64,000 nucleotides of DNA from NCBI GenBank assembly GCA_040752515.1, contig JBFMGQ010000014.1, positions 1 through 64,000 on the forward strand, given 5' to 3'. This DNA is from Tenuifilum sp040752515. GTDB taxonomy: Bacteria; Bacteroidota; Bacteroidia; Bacteroidales; Tenuifilaceae. The notes under the pieces were generated by a model. That model worked only from the letters and a program-made list of their open reading frames with translations, had not been told where the DNA came from and did not search any database. Of this stretch, positions 36,136 through 44,740 are shown piece by piece (the first letter of the stretch is position 1; each line of letters opens with the position of its first letter). The position numbers and the translations under genes are program-made.

Positions 36136-36657
36136 TTATCCGTTGAATACTTTATTCAGGTTAACGCCACGCTGCTGGGCTACGGTGTGTGCATCACGCA
36201 GTTCGAGTAATGCCATTACAGTAGCTTTCACCAGGTTGTGAGGGTTCGATGAACCTTTGGATTTTGCAAGCACGTCGGTTACACCTACGCTCTCAAGTAC
36301 GGCACGCATAGCACCTCCGGCCTTAACACCGGTACCGTGCGAAGCGGGCTTGATGAGCACCTTGGCACCACCAAACTTGGCTTCCTGTTCGTGAGGAATG
36401 GTACCCTTTATAATAGGCACCTTAACCAGATTCTTCTTGGCATCCTCAATACCCTTGGCAATGGCAGCAGTTACTTCGCTTGCTTTACCCAAGCCATAGC
36501 CTACTACACCATTCTCATTGCCTACCACAACAATGGCTGAGAAGCTGAAGGTTCTACCACCTTTGGTTACCTTGGTTACGCGCTGAATGCTAACCAGCCT
36601 GTCCTTTAGCTCAAGGTCGCTGGCTTTTACTCTTCGTATGTTGGTATTCTGTGACAT
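36136..36657 (-). CDS. rpsE: 30S ribosomal protein S5
   Basis: S5 helps tRNA selection and mRNA unwinding at the entry site. The double-stranded RNA-binding N-terminal part contains the loop VTKGGRTFSFSAIVVVGN, where spectinomycin-resistance changes occur in other bacteria; nothing unusual is seen there. The C-terminal domain starts around GVKAGGAMRAVLE. Length 173 aa. Confidence 0.98.
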   Translation of the reverse strand: MSQNTNIRRVKASDLELKDRLVSIQRVTKVTKGGRTFSFSAIVVVGNENGVVGYGLGKASEVTAAIAKGIEDAKKNLVKVPIIKGTIPHEQEAKFGGAKVLIKPASHGTGVKAGGAMRAVLESVGVTDVLAKSKGSSNPHNLVKATVMALLELRDAHTVAQQRGVNLNKVFNG

Positions 36658-36662
36658 CGTGC

Positions 36663-37022
36663 TTAGAATTTAAGTCCACCTTCTCTTGCGGCATCAGCAA
36701 GTGCCTTTATGCGGCCATGGTAAAGGTTACCACCACGGTCAAACACAACTTGTTCAATTCCCTTAGCCAGGGCGTTTTTAGCGGCAAGCTGTCCAACAAG
36801 TCGGGCTTGTTCGGTTTTAGTTATATTTTTTTGCTCTGCAATTTCCTTCGACATCGAAGAGGCCGATGCTAGTGTTACACCATTGATATCGTCAATAAAT
36901 TGTACGTATATGTTGGTGTTGCTCCTAAAAACCGACATACGAGGTTTTTGGGCAGTTCCCGAAACTCTTTTGCGGATTCGTCTGCGAATGCGCAGCTTTC
37001 TTTCCAATTTACTTAAAGCCAT
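36663..37022 (-). CDS. rplR: 50S ribosomal protein L18
   Basis: L18 binds 5S rRNA with L5 and L25. The 119 aa start with a basic segment (RKLRIRRRIRKRVSG) that contacts rRNA and end with the conserved DRGGNLYHGRIKALADAAREGGL. It precedes rpsE by 5 nt. Confidence 0.98.
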   Translation of the reverse strand: MALSKLERKLRIRRRIRKRVSGTAQKPRMSVFRSNTNIYVQFIDDINGVTLASASSMSKEIAEQKNITKTEQARLVGQLAAKNALAKGIEQVVFDRGGNLYHGRIKALADAAREGGLKF

Positions 37023-37044
37023 ATCTCTCTATCAGTTTAACGGG

Positions 37045-37599
37045 TTATACACTAGCCGACTTACCAGCTTTCTTACGTACAACTTCACCCACAAAGCGAA
37101 TACCTTTACCTTTGTATGGTTCGGGTTTACGTAGCGAGCGGATCTTAGCGGCAACCTGACCTAAGAGCTGCTTATCGATGCTCTTAAGAATGATTTTGGG
37201 GTTACCCTTCTTCTCGGTAATGGTTTCAACCTTAATCTCCTTAGGCATCTCAAAGTAGATATCGTGGGAGAACCCAAGGCTCATCTCCAGGATTTGACCT
37301 TTGGCTTCGGCCTTGTAACCTACACCCACGAGTTCCTGCTGTATCTCAAAACCTTTGGATACACCTATTACCATGTTGTTGATCAGGGCACGGTATAGCC
37401 CGTGTAGCGAACGATGACGCTTTTGATCAGTTGGTCTGGAGAGAACAACTTGATTCCCCTCTACCTTTACGGTGATATCCGGATCAACCTTTTGCTTCAG
37501 TTCTCCGAGAGGGCCTTTCACGCTTACCACATTATCGGCGCTAATGTTAACGCTTACTCCTTGTGGTAAGTTTACAGGTTTTTTTCCTATTCTCGACAT
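37045..37599 (-). CDS. rplF: 50S ribosomal protein L6
   Basis: L6 lies near the GTPase centre and the sarcin-ricin loop. Two tandem related domains (about 1-82 and 83-175) are seen, the second ending in the L6 signature region EPYKGKGIRF. The 184 aa are standard. It is 21 nt after rpsH. Confidence 0.98.
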   Translation of the reverse strand: MSRIGKKPVNLPQGVSVNISADNVVSVKGPLGELKQKVDPDITVKVEGNQVVLSRPTDQKRHRSLHGLYRALINNMVIGVSKGFEIQQELVGVGYKAEAKGQILEMSLGFSHDIYFEMPKEIKVETITEKKGNPKIILKSIDKQLLGQVAAKIRSLRKPEPYKGKGIRFVGEVVRKKAGKSASV

Positions 37600-37620
37600 T
37601 AGTTTAAAAATTATACTGGA

Positions 37621-38019
37621 TTAGTAAACATAGCAAACCACTTCGCCACCAATGTTCTTGGCGCGTGCCTCCTTATCGGTCATCAACCCCTGCGAGGTAC
37701 TGATAATGGCAATGCCTAAGCCATTTAGTACACGGGGAAGATCTTGGGCGTTGCTGTAGCGACGCAAACCGGGAGTACTGACACGTTCCAGGTGCTTGAT
37801 GGCACATGCCTTAGTCTCAGGATGATACTTAAGGGCGATTTTGATAAGGCCCTGCTTGCCATCATCCTCAAATTTGTAATTTAAGATGTACCCCTTATCG
37901 AATAGGATCTTAGTGATTTCCTTCTTCATATTCGAAGCGGGCACTTCAACAACCCGATGACGAGCCATAACGGCATTCCGGATTCGGGTTAGGTAATCTG
38001 CAATTGGGTCGGTAATCAT
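37621..38019 (-). CDS. rpsH: 30S ribosomal protein S8
   Basis: S8 binds helix 21 of 16S rRNA and in E. coli represses the spc operon. The protein has the family start (DPIADYLTRIRNAV) and the C-terminal signature GIAIISTSQGLMTDKEAR with GGEVVCYVY at the end. Length 132 aa. Confidence 0.98.
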   Translation of the reverse strand: MITDPIADYLTRIRNAVMARHRVVEVPASNMKKEITKILFDKGYILNYKFEDDGKQGLIKIALKYHPETKACAIKHLERVSTPGLRRYSNAQDLPRVLNGLGIAIISTSQGLMTDKEARAKNIGGEVVCYVY

Positions 38020-38041
38020 TGCTTCGTTTTATTATTAAATT

Positions 38042-38311
38042 CTACCAACTAGCTTTCTTTACTCCAGGAATTAACCCCTTAGAGGCCATTTCGCGGAAGG
38101 TGATACGGCTAATGCCAAACTGACGCATATACCCTCTGGGCCTACCGGTTAACATGCAACGATTACGCAAACGGATTGGGTTAGAGTTACGGGGTAACTT
38201 TTGAAGCCCAACGTAATCGCCTTCCTCTTTGAGCTTGGCTCTCTTTTCAGCGTATTTTGCTACGAGTTTCGCACGGCGAACCTCACGAGCTTTCATTGAC
38301 TCTTTTGCCAT
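38042..38311 (-). CDS. rpsN: 30S ribosomal protein S14, zinc-free form
   Basis: At 89 aa this is the long form without the CxxC zinc motifs; the single Cys in NRCMLTGRPRGYMR is the conserved core. The N-terminus MAKESMKAREVRR is basic. It lies 3 nt after rplE. S14 sits in the 30S head beside S3 and S10. Confidence 0.98.
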   Translation of the reverse strand: MAKESMKAREVRRAKLVAKYAEKRAKLKEEGDYVGLQKLPRNSNPIRLRNRCMLTGRPRGYMRQFGISRITFREMASKGLIPGVKKASW

Positions 38312-38314
38312 AGT

Positions 38315-38872
38315 CTATTCCTTTTTAGCATTTTTAAAAGGTAACCCAAACTCACGCAGAAGTGCATAAGCCTCCTCGTCATTCTCCGTGGTGGTTACAA
38401 AGGTTATCTCGGCTCCCAGGATCTTGCTCACCTTATCGATATCGATTTCAGGAAAAATAATTTGCTCCTGGATACCAAGGGTGTAGTTACCACGGCCGTC
38501 AAACTTGTCGTTAATTCCCTTGAAATCGCGAATGCGGGGCAGTGAAACGTTGATTAAACGCTCCAGGAACTCGTACATTCTATCGCGACGGAGAGTAACC
38601 TTAAGCCCGATGGGCACACCCTTACGGAGTTTAAAGTTCGATATATCCTTACGTGAGTAAGTTTGAATGGCCTTTTGGCCGGCAATCATTGTGAGTTCAG
38701 CCTGTGCCTGCTCAATGAGTTTGCGATCGGCAACTGCTTGTCCTATCCCTTGGTTGATCACTATTTTTTCCAACCGGGGAACCTGCATCACGCTCTTATA
38801 GTTAAACTGTTTCATGAGCGCGGGGACAATCTCCTCCCTATACTTTTTCTTTAGGGTTGGTACGTATTCCAT
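38315..38872 (-). CDS. rplE: 50S ribosomal protein L5
   Basis: L5 binds 5S rRNA and bridges to S13 and the P-site tRNA. The signature LRRDRMYEFLERLINVSLPRIRDF is complete and the protein is 185 aa. Its ATG overlaps the stop of rplX by one base (TAATG), so translation of the two is coupled. Confidence 0.98.
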   Translation of the reverse strand: MEYVPTLKKKYREEIVPALMKQFNYKSVMQVPRLEKIVINQGIGQAVADRKLIEQAQAELTMIAGQKAIQTYSRKDISNFKLRKGVPIGLKVTLRRDRMYEFLERLINVSLPRIRDFKGINDKFDGRGNYTLGIQEQIIFPEIDIDKVSKILGAEITFVTTTENDEEAYALLREFGLPFKNAKKE

Positions 38873-39192
38873 TACTTAATCTCCTCTCCTGATTTTTTAG
38901 AGTAACGAACAAGTTTACCCTGGTCGTTCAAGCGACGACCGATGCGGGTTGGCTTACCAGTGGCAGGGTCAACCAGCATTAGGTTTGAAATATGAATTGG
39001 GGCTTCCTTCTTAATAATTCCGCCCTGAGGGTTTTTGGAATTGGGTTTGGTATGCCTCGATACCATATTGGCACCCTCAACAATAGCACGTTGCTCCTTA
39101 ACGAGCACACTGAGTACGCGACCCTGGTGGCCTTTCGATTCACCGGAGATTACGTAAACCATATCCCCTTTCTTGATGTGTAACTTTGCCAT
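38872..39192 (-). CDS. rplX: 50S ribosomal protein L24
   Basis: L24 is an assembly initiator at the tunnel exit. The KOW motif is at the start (KGDMVYVISGESKGHQGRVL), followed by the conserved KPNSKNPQGGI. Length 106 aa. Spacing to rplN is 20 nt. Confidence 0.98.
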   Translation of the reverse strand: MAKLHIKKGDMVYVISGESKGHQGRVLSVLVKEQRAIVEGANMVSRHTKPNSKNPQGGIIKKEAPIHISNLMLVDPATGKPTRIGRRLNDQGKLVRYSKKSGEEIK

Positions 39193-39212
39193 AATTCTAC
39201 AATTATTGGGGT

Positions 39213-39578
39213 TTATAGCACCTCAGGTGCAAGTGAAACAATCTTCATGTAATTATCACGTAATTCCCTGGCAACGGGGCCAAAGATACGAGTACCACGT
39301 ATTTCGCCTTGGTTGTTAAGCAGCACGCAAGCGTTATCGTCGAAACGGATGTAAGAACCATCCGGACGGCGGATTTCCTTCTTGGTACGAACCACTACGG
39401 CCTTGGACACGGTACCCTTCTTGATTTCACCACCGGGTAAGGCACTCTTAACGGTAACAACAATTTTATCGCCTATGCGGGCATAACGTTTACCGGTACC
39501 ACCCAGCACCCTGATGCAGAGCACTTCCTTGGCTCCGCTATTATCAGCTACTACTAGTCTACTTTCCTGCTGTATCAT
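39213..39578 (-). CDS. rplN: 50S ribosomal protein L14
   Basis: L14 forms an intersubunit bridge. The five-stranded barrel begins with MIQQESRLVVADNSGAKEV and carries the signature ending in IRFDDNACVLLNN. The length of 121 aa is normal and the gene starts 2 nt after rpsQ. Confidence 0.98.
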   Translation of the reverse strand: MIQQESRLVVADNSGAKEVLCIRVLGGTGKRYARIGDKIVVTVKSALPGGEIKKGTVSKAVVVRTKKEIRRPDGSYIRFDDNACVLLNNQGEIRGTRIFGPVARELRDNYMKIVSLAPEVL

Positions 39579-39580
39579 GA

Positions 39581-39853
39581 CTACTTAGCCTTTTCGATGA
39601 TTTCAACTAACCTCCAGCGTTTGAGCTTGCTAAGAGGGCGAGTTTCCATAATGCGAACCAAATCGCCTACCTCGCATTCATTTTTCTCGTCGTGAGCGTA
39701 AAACTTGGTGGTTTTGTTTACAAATTTACCGTAAATGGGGTGTTTTACCTTACGCTTTACGGCAACAACAATTGACTTTTGCATCTTGTTGCTTACCACC
39801 ACTCCAATACGCTCCTTGCGATTATTTCTCTTTACTTCGTTCACTTGTTCCAT
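39581..39853 (-). CDS. rpsQ: 30S ribosomal protein S17
   Basis: S17 is an OB-fold primary 16S rRNA binder. The core runs from RKERIGVVVSNKMQKS to the basic loop before KLKRWRLVEII, with the signature GDLVRIMETRPLSK. The 90 aa include a short charged N-terminal extension (MEQVNEVKRNN). Confidence 0.97.
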   Translation of the reverse strand: MEQVNEVKRNNRKERIGVVVSNKMQKSIVVAVKRKVKHPIYGKFVNKTTKFYAHDEKNECEVGDLVRIMETRPLSKLKRWRLVEIIEKAK

Positions 39854-39865
39854 AGCTAAAACGCA

Positions 39866-40066
39866 TTACTTGTTTTGACTGAGTTTCCGCTGGTTCAGGA
39901 TAGTTTGTAACCTGGCTATATTCCGGCGGGTCTCTTTAATTTTCATTGGATTATCCAAAGGAGATATGCTATGGTTCAACCTTAGCTTAAGCAGGTTTGT
40001 TTTTTCCAACTCAATACGCTCTAGAATCTCCTTATCGGTGAGCTCTCTAATTTCTGTTGCTTTCAT
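39866..40066 (-). CDS. rpmC: 50S ribosomal protein L29
   Basis: L29 is a two-helix protein next to L23 at the tunnel exit, where trigger factor and SRP dock. The 66 aa contain the pattern around NPMKIKETRRNIARLQT typical of the family. It lies 7 nt after rplP. Confidence 0.97.
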   Translation of the reverse strand: MKATEIRELTDKEILERIELEKTNLLKLRLNHSISPLDNPMKIKETRRNIARLQTILNQRKLSQNK

Positions 40067-40073
40067 GGCTCAA

Positions 40074-40502
40074 TTAGTTTGTAGGTTCAACAAAGTCCGG
40101 ACGGACAACAAACTTAGTAGTAATAGGGAGCTTCTGAGCTGCTAGGCGCAATGCTTCCTTGGCAACTTCGTATGGTACACCATCGCACTCAAAAAGAATG
40201 CGACCAGGAGTAACCGGAGCAACAAATCCCTCAGGAGCACCTTTACCTTTACCCATACGAACCTCTGCAGGTTTCTTGGTAATGGGCTTGTCGGGGAATA
40301 TTCTGATCCAGATCTGACCTTCACGCTTCATGTATCGGGTCACGGCCTGGCGGGCAGCCTCAATCTGACGGCTTGTGATCCAGCTTGCTTCAAGGGCTTT
40401 AATTCCGAATGAACCGAATGCCAACTGGTTTCCACGTTGAGCATTCCCTTTCATTTTGCCCTTCTGCTGCCTTCTGTATTTGGTTTTCTTTGGCTGTAAC
40501 AT
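40074..40502 (-). CDS. rplP: 50S ribosomal protein L16
   Basis: L16 binds near the A site of the 50S subunit. Both signatures are present: IRIFPDKPITKKPAEVRMGKG and the C-terminal ALRLAAQKLPITTKFV. The 142 aa are complete, with the usual basic start MLQPKKTKYRRQQKG. Confidence 0.98.
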   Translation of the reverse strand: MLQPKKTKYRRQQKGKMKGNAQRGNQLAFGSFGIKALEASWITSRQIEAARQAVTRYMKREGQIWIRIFPDKPITKKPAEVRMGKGKGAPEGFVAPVTPGRILFECDGVPYEVAKEALRLAAQKLPITTKFVVRPDFVEPTN

Positions 40503-40530
40503 TTCGCTAATGCTTTAGTGTTTTTACACC

Positions 40531-41271
40531 TTACTGTTTCTTTTTCTTAGCACGAGGACGTGAACCTCCCTTAGGTGCCGGCTTCGACTTTTTATCGGTA
40601 ACGTTGGCTGTGCTCTTTGTCCCAATGTTGGGTGAAAGGTCGCGCTTGCCATATACTAAACCGTTACAGATCCAGGTCTTGATACCAATTACGCCAACCT
40701 TAGTATGAGCTTCAGCTAAAGCGTAATCGATATCGGCACGGAAAGTGTGTAGGGGAATTCTACCTTCCTTATAGGTTTCGGAGCGTGCCATTTCGGCGCC
40801 ACCTAGGCGGCCCGAGATTTGCACTTTGATTCCCTCAGCACCCATCCTCATGGTTGAGGCAATGGCGGTTTTAATAGCCCTACGGTAAGAGATGCGTCCT
40901 TCGATCTGGCGAGCGATGTTGTTACCTACGATAACAGCATCGAGTTCGGGGCGCTTCACCTCAAAGATGTTGATTTGAACATCCTTGTTGGTAATCTTAC
41001 GGAGCTCCTCGCGTAGCTTATCTACCTCCTGTCCGCCCTTACCAATGATGATACCCGGGCGAGCAGTGTGTATGGTTACGGTTATCAGCTTCAGGGTACG
41101 CTCAATAACAATTTTTGACAGGCTGGCCTTGGCAAGCCTAGCATTCAGATAGTCGCGTATCTTGCTATCCTCAACTAATTTCTGAGCGTATTTTTTACCA
41201 CCGTACCAGTTGGAATCCCATCCACGGATGATTCCCAAACGGTTTGCTATTGGATTAACTTTCTGTCCCAT
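40531..41271 (-). CDS. rpsC: 30S ribosomal protein S3
   Basis: I chose the ATG at 41271 because S3 begins MGQKVNP; the frame runs 16 codons further upstream into rplV. The 246 aa include the KH domain with GKGGQEVDKLREEL and the C-terminal domain ending in a basic tail (KPAPKGGSRPRAKKKKQ). S3 forms the mRNA entry channel. Confidence 0.97.
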   Translation of the reverse strand: MGQKVNPIANRLGIIRGWDSNWYGGKKYAQKLVEDSKIRDYLNARLAKASLSKIVIERTLKLITVTIHTARPGIIIGKGGQEVDKLREELRKITNKDVQINIFEVKRPELDAVIVGNNIARQIEGRISYRRAIKTAIASTMRMGAEGIKVQISGRLGGAEMARSETYKEGRIPLHTFRADIDYALAEAHTKVGVIGIKTWICNGLVYGKRDLSPNIGTKSTANVTDKKSKPAPKGGSRPRAKKKKQ

Positions 41272-41278
41272 GTAGCTG

Positions 41279-41692
41279 TTAGTTGTTTGATTCGTTATTA
41301 ACTGCGCTATCAACCACAACGGTAACGTGGTTTGAGCGTTTACGGATGCGGTGAGCGCGTCCCTGAGGAGCTGTGCGAATACGTTTGAGCATTCTGCCTT
41401 GATCTACAAAGATTTCCTTGATGTAGAGGTTGGCATCCTCAATGCGTACGTTTTCGTTTTTAGCTTTCCAGTTGGCAACTGCAGAAAGGATAAGCTTGTG
41501 CACATCCTTAGCGGCATCCTTACGGCTAAATTTGAGTATGTTGAGCGCTGTGTTTACGTCTTTTCCGCGAACCAGGTCAACCACTAAGCGCATCTTACGG
41601 GGCGAAGATGGGCAGTTGCGCAAACGGGCAACCGCTTTATTTTTCTTCTCCGCTTTAAGCCTCTCGGCCATGTTATGTTTTCTTGCACCCAT
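41279..41692 (-). CDS. rplV: 50S ribosomal protein L22
   Basis: L22 lines the peptide tunnel. The family core begins at LRNCPSSPRKMRLVVDLVRG and the tunnel loop region is around MLKRIRTAPQGRAHRIRKR. A basic N-terminal extension brings it to 137 aa. It ends 7 nt before rpsC. Confidence 0.97.
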   Translation of the reverse strand: MGARKHNMAERLKAEKKNKAVARLRNCPSSPRKMRLVVDLVRGKDVNTALNILKFSRKDAAKDVHKLILSAVANWKAKNENVRIEDANLYIKEIFVDQGRMLKRIRTAPQGRAHRIRKRSNHVTVVVDSAVNNESNN

Positions 41693-41715
41693 TTCTTTTT
41701 CCTTTTATCAATTCA

Positions 41716-41985
41716 CTATTTGTTCTTATTACCTGCATGGCCACGGAAGGTGCGGGTGGGAGCAAATTCGCCCAGCTTATGCCCTACCATGTTTTCGGTA
41801 ATGTACACAGGAATGAACTTATTCCCGTTGTGAACTGCTATGGTGTGTCCAACAAAATCGGGAGATATCATGGAAGCCCTTGACCAAGTCTTGATAACAG
41901 ACTTCTTGTTGGATTCGTTCATCTGAATGACACGTTTCTCCAACTTGTAGTCAATAAAGGGACCTTTTTTAAGTGACCTACTCAT
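41716..41985 (-). CDS. rpsS: 30S ribosomal protein S19
   Basis: S19 lies in the 30S head and touches the A-site tRNA. The start MSRSLKKGPFIDYKLEKRV and the C-terminal signature around FIPVYITENMVGHKLGEFAPTR are intact. Length 89 aa. Confidence 0.98.
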   Translation of the reverse strand: MSRSLKKGPFIDYKLEKRVIQMNESNKKSVIKTWSRASMISPDFVGHTIAVHNGNKFIPVYITENMVGHKLGEFAPTRTFRGHAGNKNK

Positions 41986-42004
41986 AGTTACAGTTTTTTA
42001 CAAA

Positions 42005-42829
42005 TTACTTTTTCCTGCGTTCAATGATGAACTTGCTGCTGTGTTTCTTCTTGGAACGAGTCTTATAGCCCTTAGCAGGAATACCCTTACGCGAGCGTGG
42101 GTGACCTCCAGAGGCGCGTCCTTCACCACCACCCATTGGGTGATCAACAGGGTTCATGGCAACACCACGGGTACGAGGACGACGTCCTAACCAGCGGCTA
42201 CGTCCGGCTTTACCGGATTTCTCCAGGGCATGGTCGGAGTTCGATACGCTACCAATGGTAGCCTTGCACTCGTTAAGTACCATTCGGGTTTCACCGCTAG
42301 GTAACTTAATGATTGAGTATTTACCCTCACGAGCCAGAAGCTGGGCATACGATCCTGCGCTGCGTGCCATACAGGCACCGCGGCCCGGATAAAGCTCAAT
42401 GTTGTGGATAATGGTACCAAGGGGAATTTCGCCTAGGTATAGGGTATTACCCACCTCGGGAGCAACTCCACGACCCGACATGATGGTTTGGCCTACCTTA
42501 AGCCCTGCAGGGGCTACGATATAGCGCTTTTCGCCATCGGGGTACTCAACCAATGCTATACGAGCAGTGCGGTTGGGATCGTACTCAATAGTCTTTACCA
42601 CAGCCGGTTCATTCTCACGGTTGCGCAGGAAATCAATTAATCTGTATCTGCGCTTGTGGCCTCCCCCTATATATCGCATGGTCCTTCTTCCTTGGTTGTT
42701 GCGACCACCAGTCTTTTTCAGGGGGACTAGTAACGACTTCTCAGGTTTGTTGGTTGTGATATCCTCAAACAAACCTATAATCTTGTGTCTCTGTCCTGGT
42801 GTAACAGGTTTTAGTTTCCGTACAGCCAT
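42005..42829 (-). CDS. rplB: 50S ribosomal protein L2
   Basis: L2 is needed for subunit association and peptidyl transfer. The conserved histidine near the peptidyl-transferase centre is present in GVAMNPVDHPMGGGEGR. The 274-aa protein ends in a basic tail (RSKKKHSSKFIIERRKK) and starts 5 nt after rplW. Confidence 0.98.
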   Translation of the reverse strand: MAVRKLKPVTPGQRHKIIGLFEDITTNKPEKSLLVPLKKTGGRNNQGRRTMRYIGGGHKRRYRLIDFLRNRENEPAVVKTIEYDPNRTARIALVEYPDGEKRYIVAPAGLKVGQTIMSGRGVAPEVGNTLYLGEIPLGTIIHNIELYPGRGACMARSAGSYAQLLAREGKYSIIKLPSGETRMVLNECKATIGSVSNSDHALEKSGKAGRSRWLGRRPRTRGVAMNPVDHPMGGGEGRASGGHPRSRKGIPAKGYKTRSKKKHSSKFIIERRKK

Positions 42830-42834
42830 CTTAG

Positions 42835-43125
42835 TTAAATGTTGCTATAAAAATCAATCTTATCTCCATCCTTAAGCGTTACGATAGCTTTCTTGTAGCT
42901 GTTGTTCCGACCCACCAGCACTCCGGTGCGGGTATAACGGGTCTTAACCTTGCCGGCATAACGCATGGTATTCACTGAGTCAACGGTTACTCCGTATAAC
43001 TCTTCTATTGCCTTCTTTATCTGTAACTTATTAGCTCTCTTATCCACGATAAAGCCGTATTGGTTGAGCTTATCGGTTAAGCGCTCCATCTTTTCAGTTA
43101 CAACGGGTTTTATCAGTATATCCAT
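42835..43125 (-). CDS. rplW: 50S ribosomal protein L23
   Basis: L23 is the main docking protein for trigger factor and SRP at the tunnel exit. The 96 aa start with ILIKPVVTEKMERL and contain ANKLQIKKAIEELYGV. It follows rplD by 12 nt. Confidence 0.98.
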   Translation of the reverse strand: MDILIKPVVTEKMERLTDKLNQYGFIVDKRANKLQIKKAIEELYGVTVDSVNTMRYAGKVKTRYTRTGVLVGRNNSYKKAIVTLKDGDKIDFYSNI

Positions 43126-43137
43126 GGCGCTTCCTTG

Positions 43138-43770
43138 TTATGATACCTTAAACATTTTGTTCAGAGCATCTACAGAACTCTCAGTTAACACCAGCATATT
43201 AGCATTCAAAATGTCGTAAGTGTTTACTGATGAGGCAATTGCAGTTGTCTGCTTCTGTAAATTTCTGGACGACAAATATATATTTTTATTTGTCTCGCCC
43301 AACAAGAAGAGTGTTTTTTTGTCGGCAACATTGAGGTTCTTGCAGATGTTTACAAATTCCTTGGTTTTTGGAGCGTCAAAGTTGAAATCTTCAACCACCA
43401 GTAAGGCATTCTCCTTAACCTTGTATGCAAGAGCGCTCTTACGAGCCAGCTGTTTGATCTTCTTGTTTAGCTTGAAGCTATAGTCGCGTGGAACCGGACC
43501 AAAAACACGTCCACCGCCACGGAATAAAGGCGACTTGATGCTACCTGCGCGTGCAGTACCAGTACCCTTTTGGCGTTTCAGCTTGCGGGTACTACCGGAA
43601 ACCTCGTTACGCTGTTTCGATTTGTGCGTACCCTGACGACGGTTGGCAAGGATCTGCTTTACGTCGAGGTAAATGGCATGGTCGTTGGGTTCGATACCAA
43701 AAATCGAGTCTTCCAACTGAATGGTCCTGCCGGTTTCCTTTCCTTGTATGTTAAGTACCTTGATTTCCAT
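43138..43770 (-). CDS. rplD: 50S ribosomal protein L4
   Basis: L4 reaches into the peptide tunnel with the loop RKLKRQKGTGTARAGS, where macrolide-resistance changes occur in other bacteria; no change is evident. In E. coli L4 also represses the S10 operon. The ATG overlaps the stop of rplC by one base. Length 210 aa. Confidence 0.98.
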   Translation of the reverse strand: MEIKVLNIQGKETGRTIQLEDSIFGIEPNDHAIYLDVKQILANRRQGTHKSKQRNEVSGSTRKLKRQKGTGTARAGSIKSPLFRGGGRVFGPVPRDYSFKLNKKIKQLARKSALAYKVKENALLVVEDFNFDAPKTKEFVNICKNLNVADKKTLFLLGETNKNIYLSSRNLQKQTTAIASSVNTYDILNANMLVLTESSVDALNKMFKVS

Positions 43771-44387
43771 TACTTCTCAATAATTATGTAAGAACCCTTT
43801 GACCCTGGAATCGATCCTTTAACGAGTAAAAGATTGCTCTCAGGGATAACCTTAAGAACACGTAGGTTGATGATCTTCACCCTGTCACCACCGGTACGGC
43901 CGGCTAAACGCTTGCCGGGAAGTACGCGTGAAGGGAACGAAGATGCACCCATAGAACCCGGGTGACGCTGACGGTTGTGCTGACCGTGAGTTCTTCCACC
44001 CACTCCGTTAAAACCGTGGCGTTTAACAACACCCTGGAAACCTTTACCTTTGGTTATTCCTACTACGTCAACCCAGTTGTCGTTGGCAAAAAGGTCAACG
44101 GTTACTACATCGCCTAGCTGTAAACCTTCCCAATCGCGGAATTCAACCAGTTTACGTTTAGGGGTAGTGTTGGCCTTTTTAAAATGGCCTAACATGGGTT
44201 TGCTGGTGTGTTTTTCCTTTTTGTCATCATAGGCAAGCTGAATGGCTGTGTAGCCATCGGCATCAGCTGTTTTTACCTGTGTGACAACGCAAGGACCAGC
44301 CTCAATTACGGTGCAGGGGATATTCTTTCCATCCTCACCGAATACGGAAGTCATTCCGATTTTACGTCCAATTAATCCTTGTGGCAT
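43770..44387 (-). CDS. rplC: 50S ribosomal protein L3
   Basis: L3 starts 50S assembly and extends a loop toward the peptidyl-transferase centre (GGRTHGQHNRQRHPGSMG). The start MPQGLIGRKIGMTSVFGEDG is typical. Length 205 aa. Translational coupling to rplD is indicated by the TAATG overlap. Confidence 0.98.
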   Translation of the reverse strand: MPQGLIGRKIGMTSVFGEDGKNIPCTVIEAGPCVVTQVKTADADGYTAIQLAYDDKKEKHTSKPMLGHFKKANTTPKRKLVEFRDWEGLQLGDVVTVDLFANDNWVDVVGITKGKGFQGVVKRHGFNGVGGRTHGQHNRQRHPGSMGASSFPSRVLPGKRLAGRTGGDRVKIINLRVLKVIPESNLLLVKGSIPGSKGSYIIIEK

Positions 44388-44412
44388 TGTCTTTCTAATT
44401 TACAATTCACAC

Positions 44413-44718
44413 TCATACTTTAATCTCTACTTCGACTCCACTGGGAAGTTCGAGCTTCATAAGAGCATCGATAGTTTTCGCATTGGAGCTGTAGATATCG
44501 AGCAAACGCTTATAGGAGCTGAGTTCAAATTGCTCCCTCGATTTCTTGTTAACGAATGTTGAACGGTTAACCGTAAAAATCCGCTTATGTGTTGGAAGCG
44601 GAATTGGACCGCTCACCACAGCGCCTGTAGCCTTGACCGTCTTAACGATCTTTTCGGCCGACTTGTCAACCAGGTTGTGGTCGTACGATTTGAGTTTAAT
44701 TCTAATCTTTTGGCTCAT
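44413..44718 (-). CDS. rpsJ: 30S ribosomal protein S10
   Basis: I chose ATG at 44718 because S10 begins MSQKIRIKLKSYDHN; the frame extends ten codons further into fusA. The 101 aa hold the signature VSGPIPLPTHKRIFTV. S10 (NusE) also takes part in antitermination with NusB. Confidence 0.97.
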   Translation of the reverse strand: MSQKIRIKLKSYDHNLVDKSAEKIVKTVKATGAVVSGPIPLPTHKRIFTVNRSTFVNKKSREQFELSSYKRLLDIYSSNAKTIDALMKLELPSGVEVEIKV

Positions 44719-44740
44719 TGTACTTATCGGATAAAAGTAA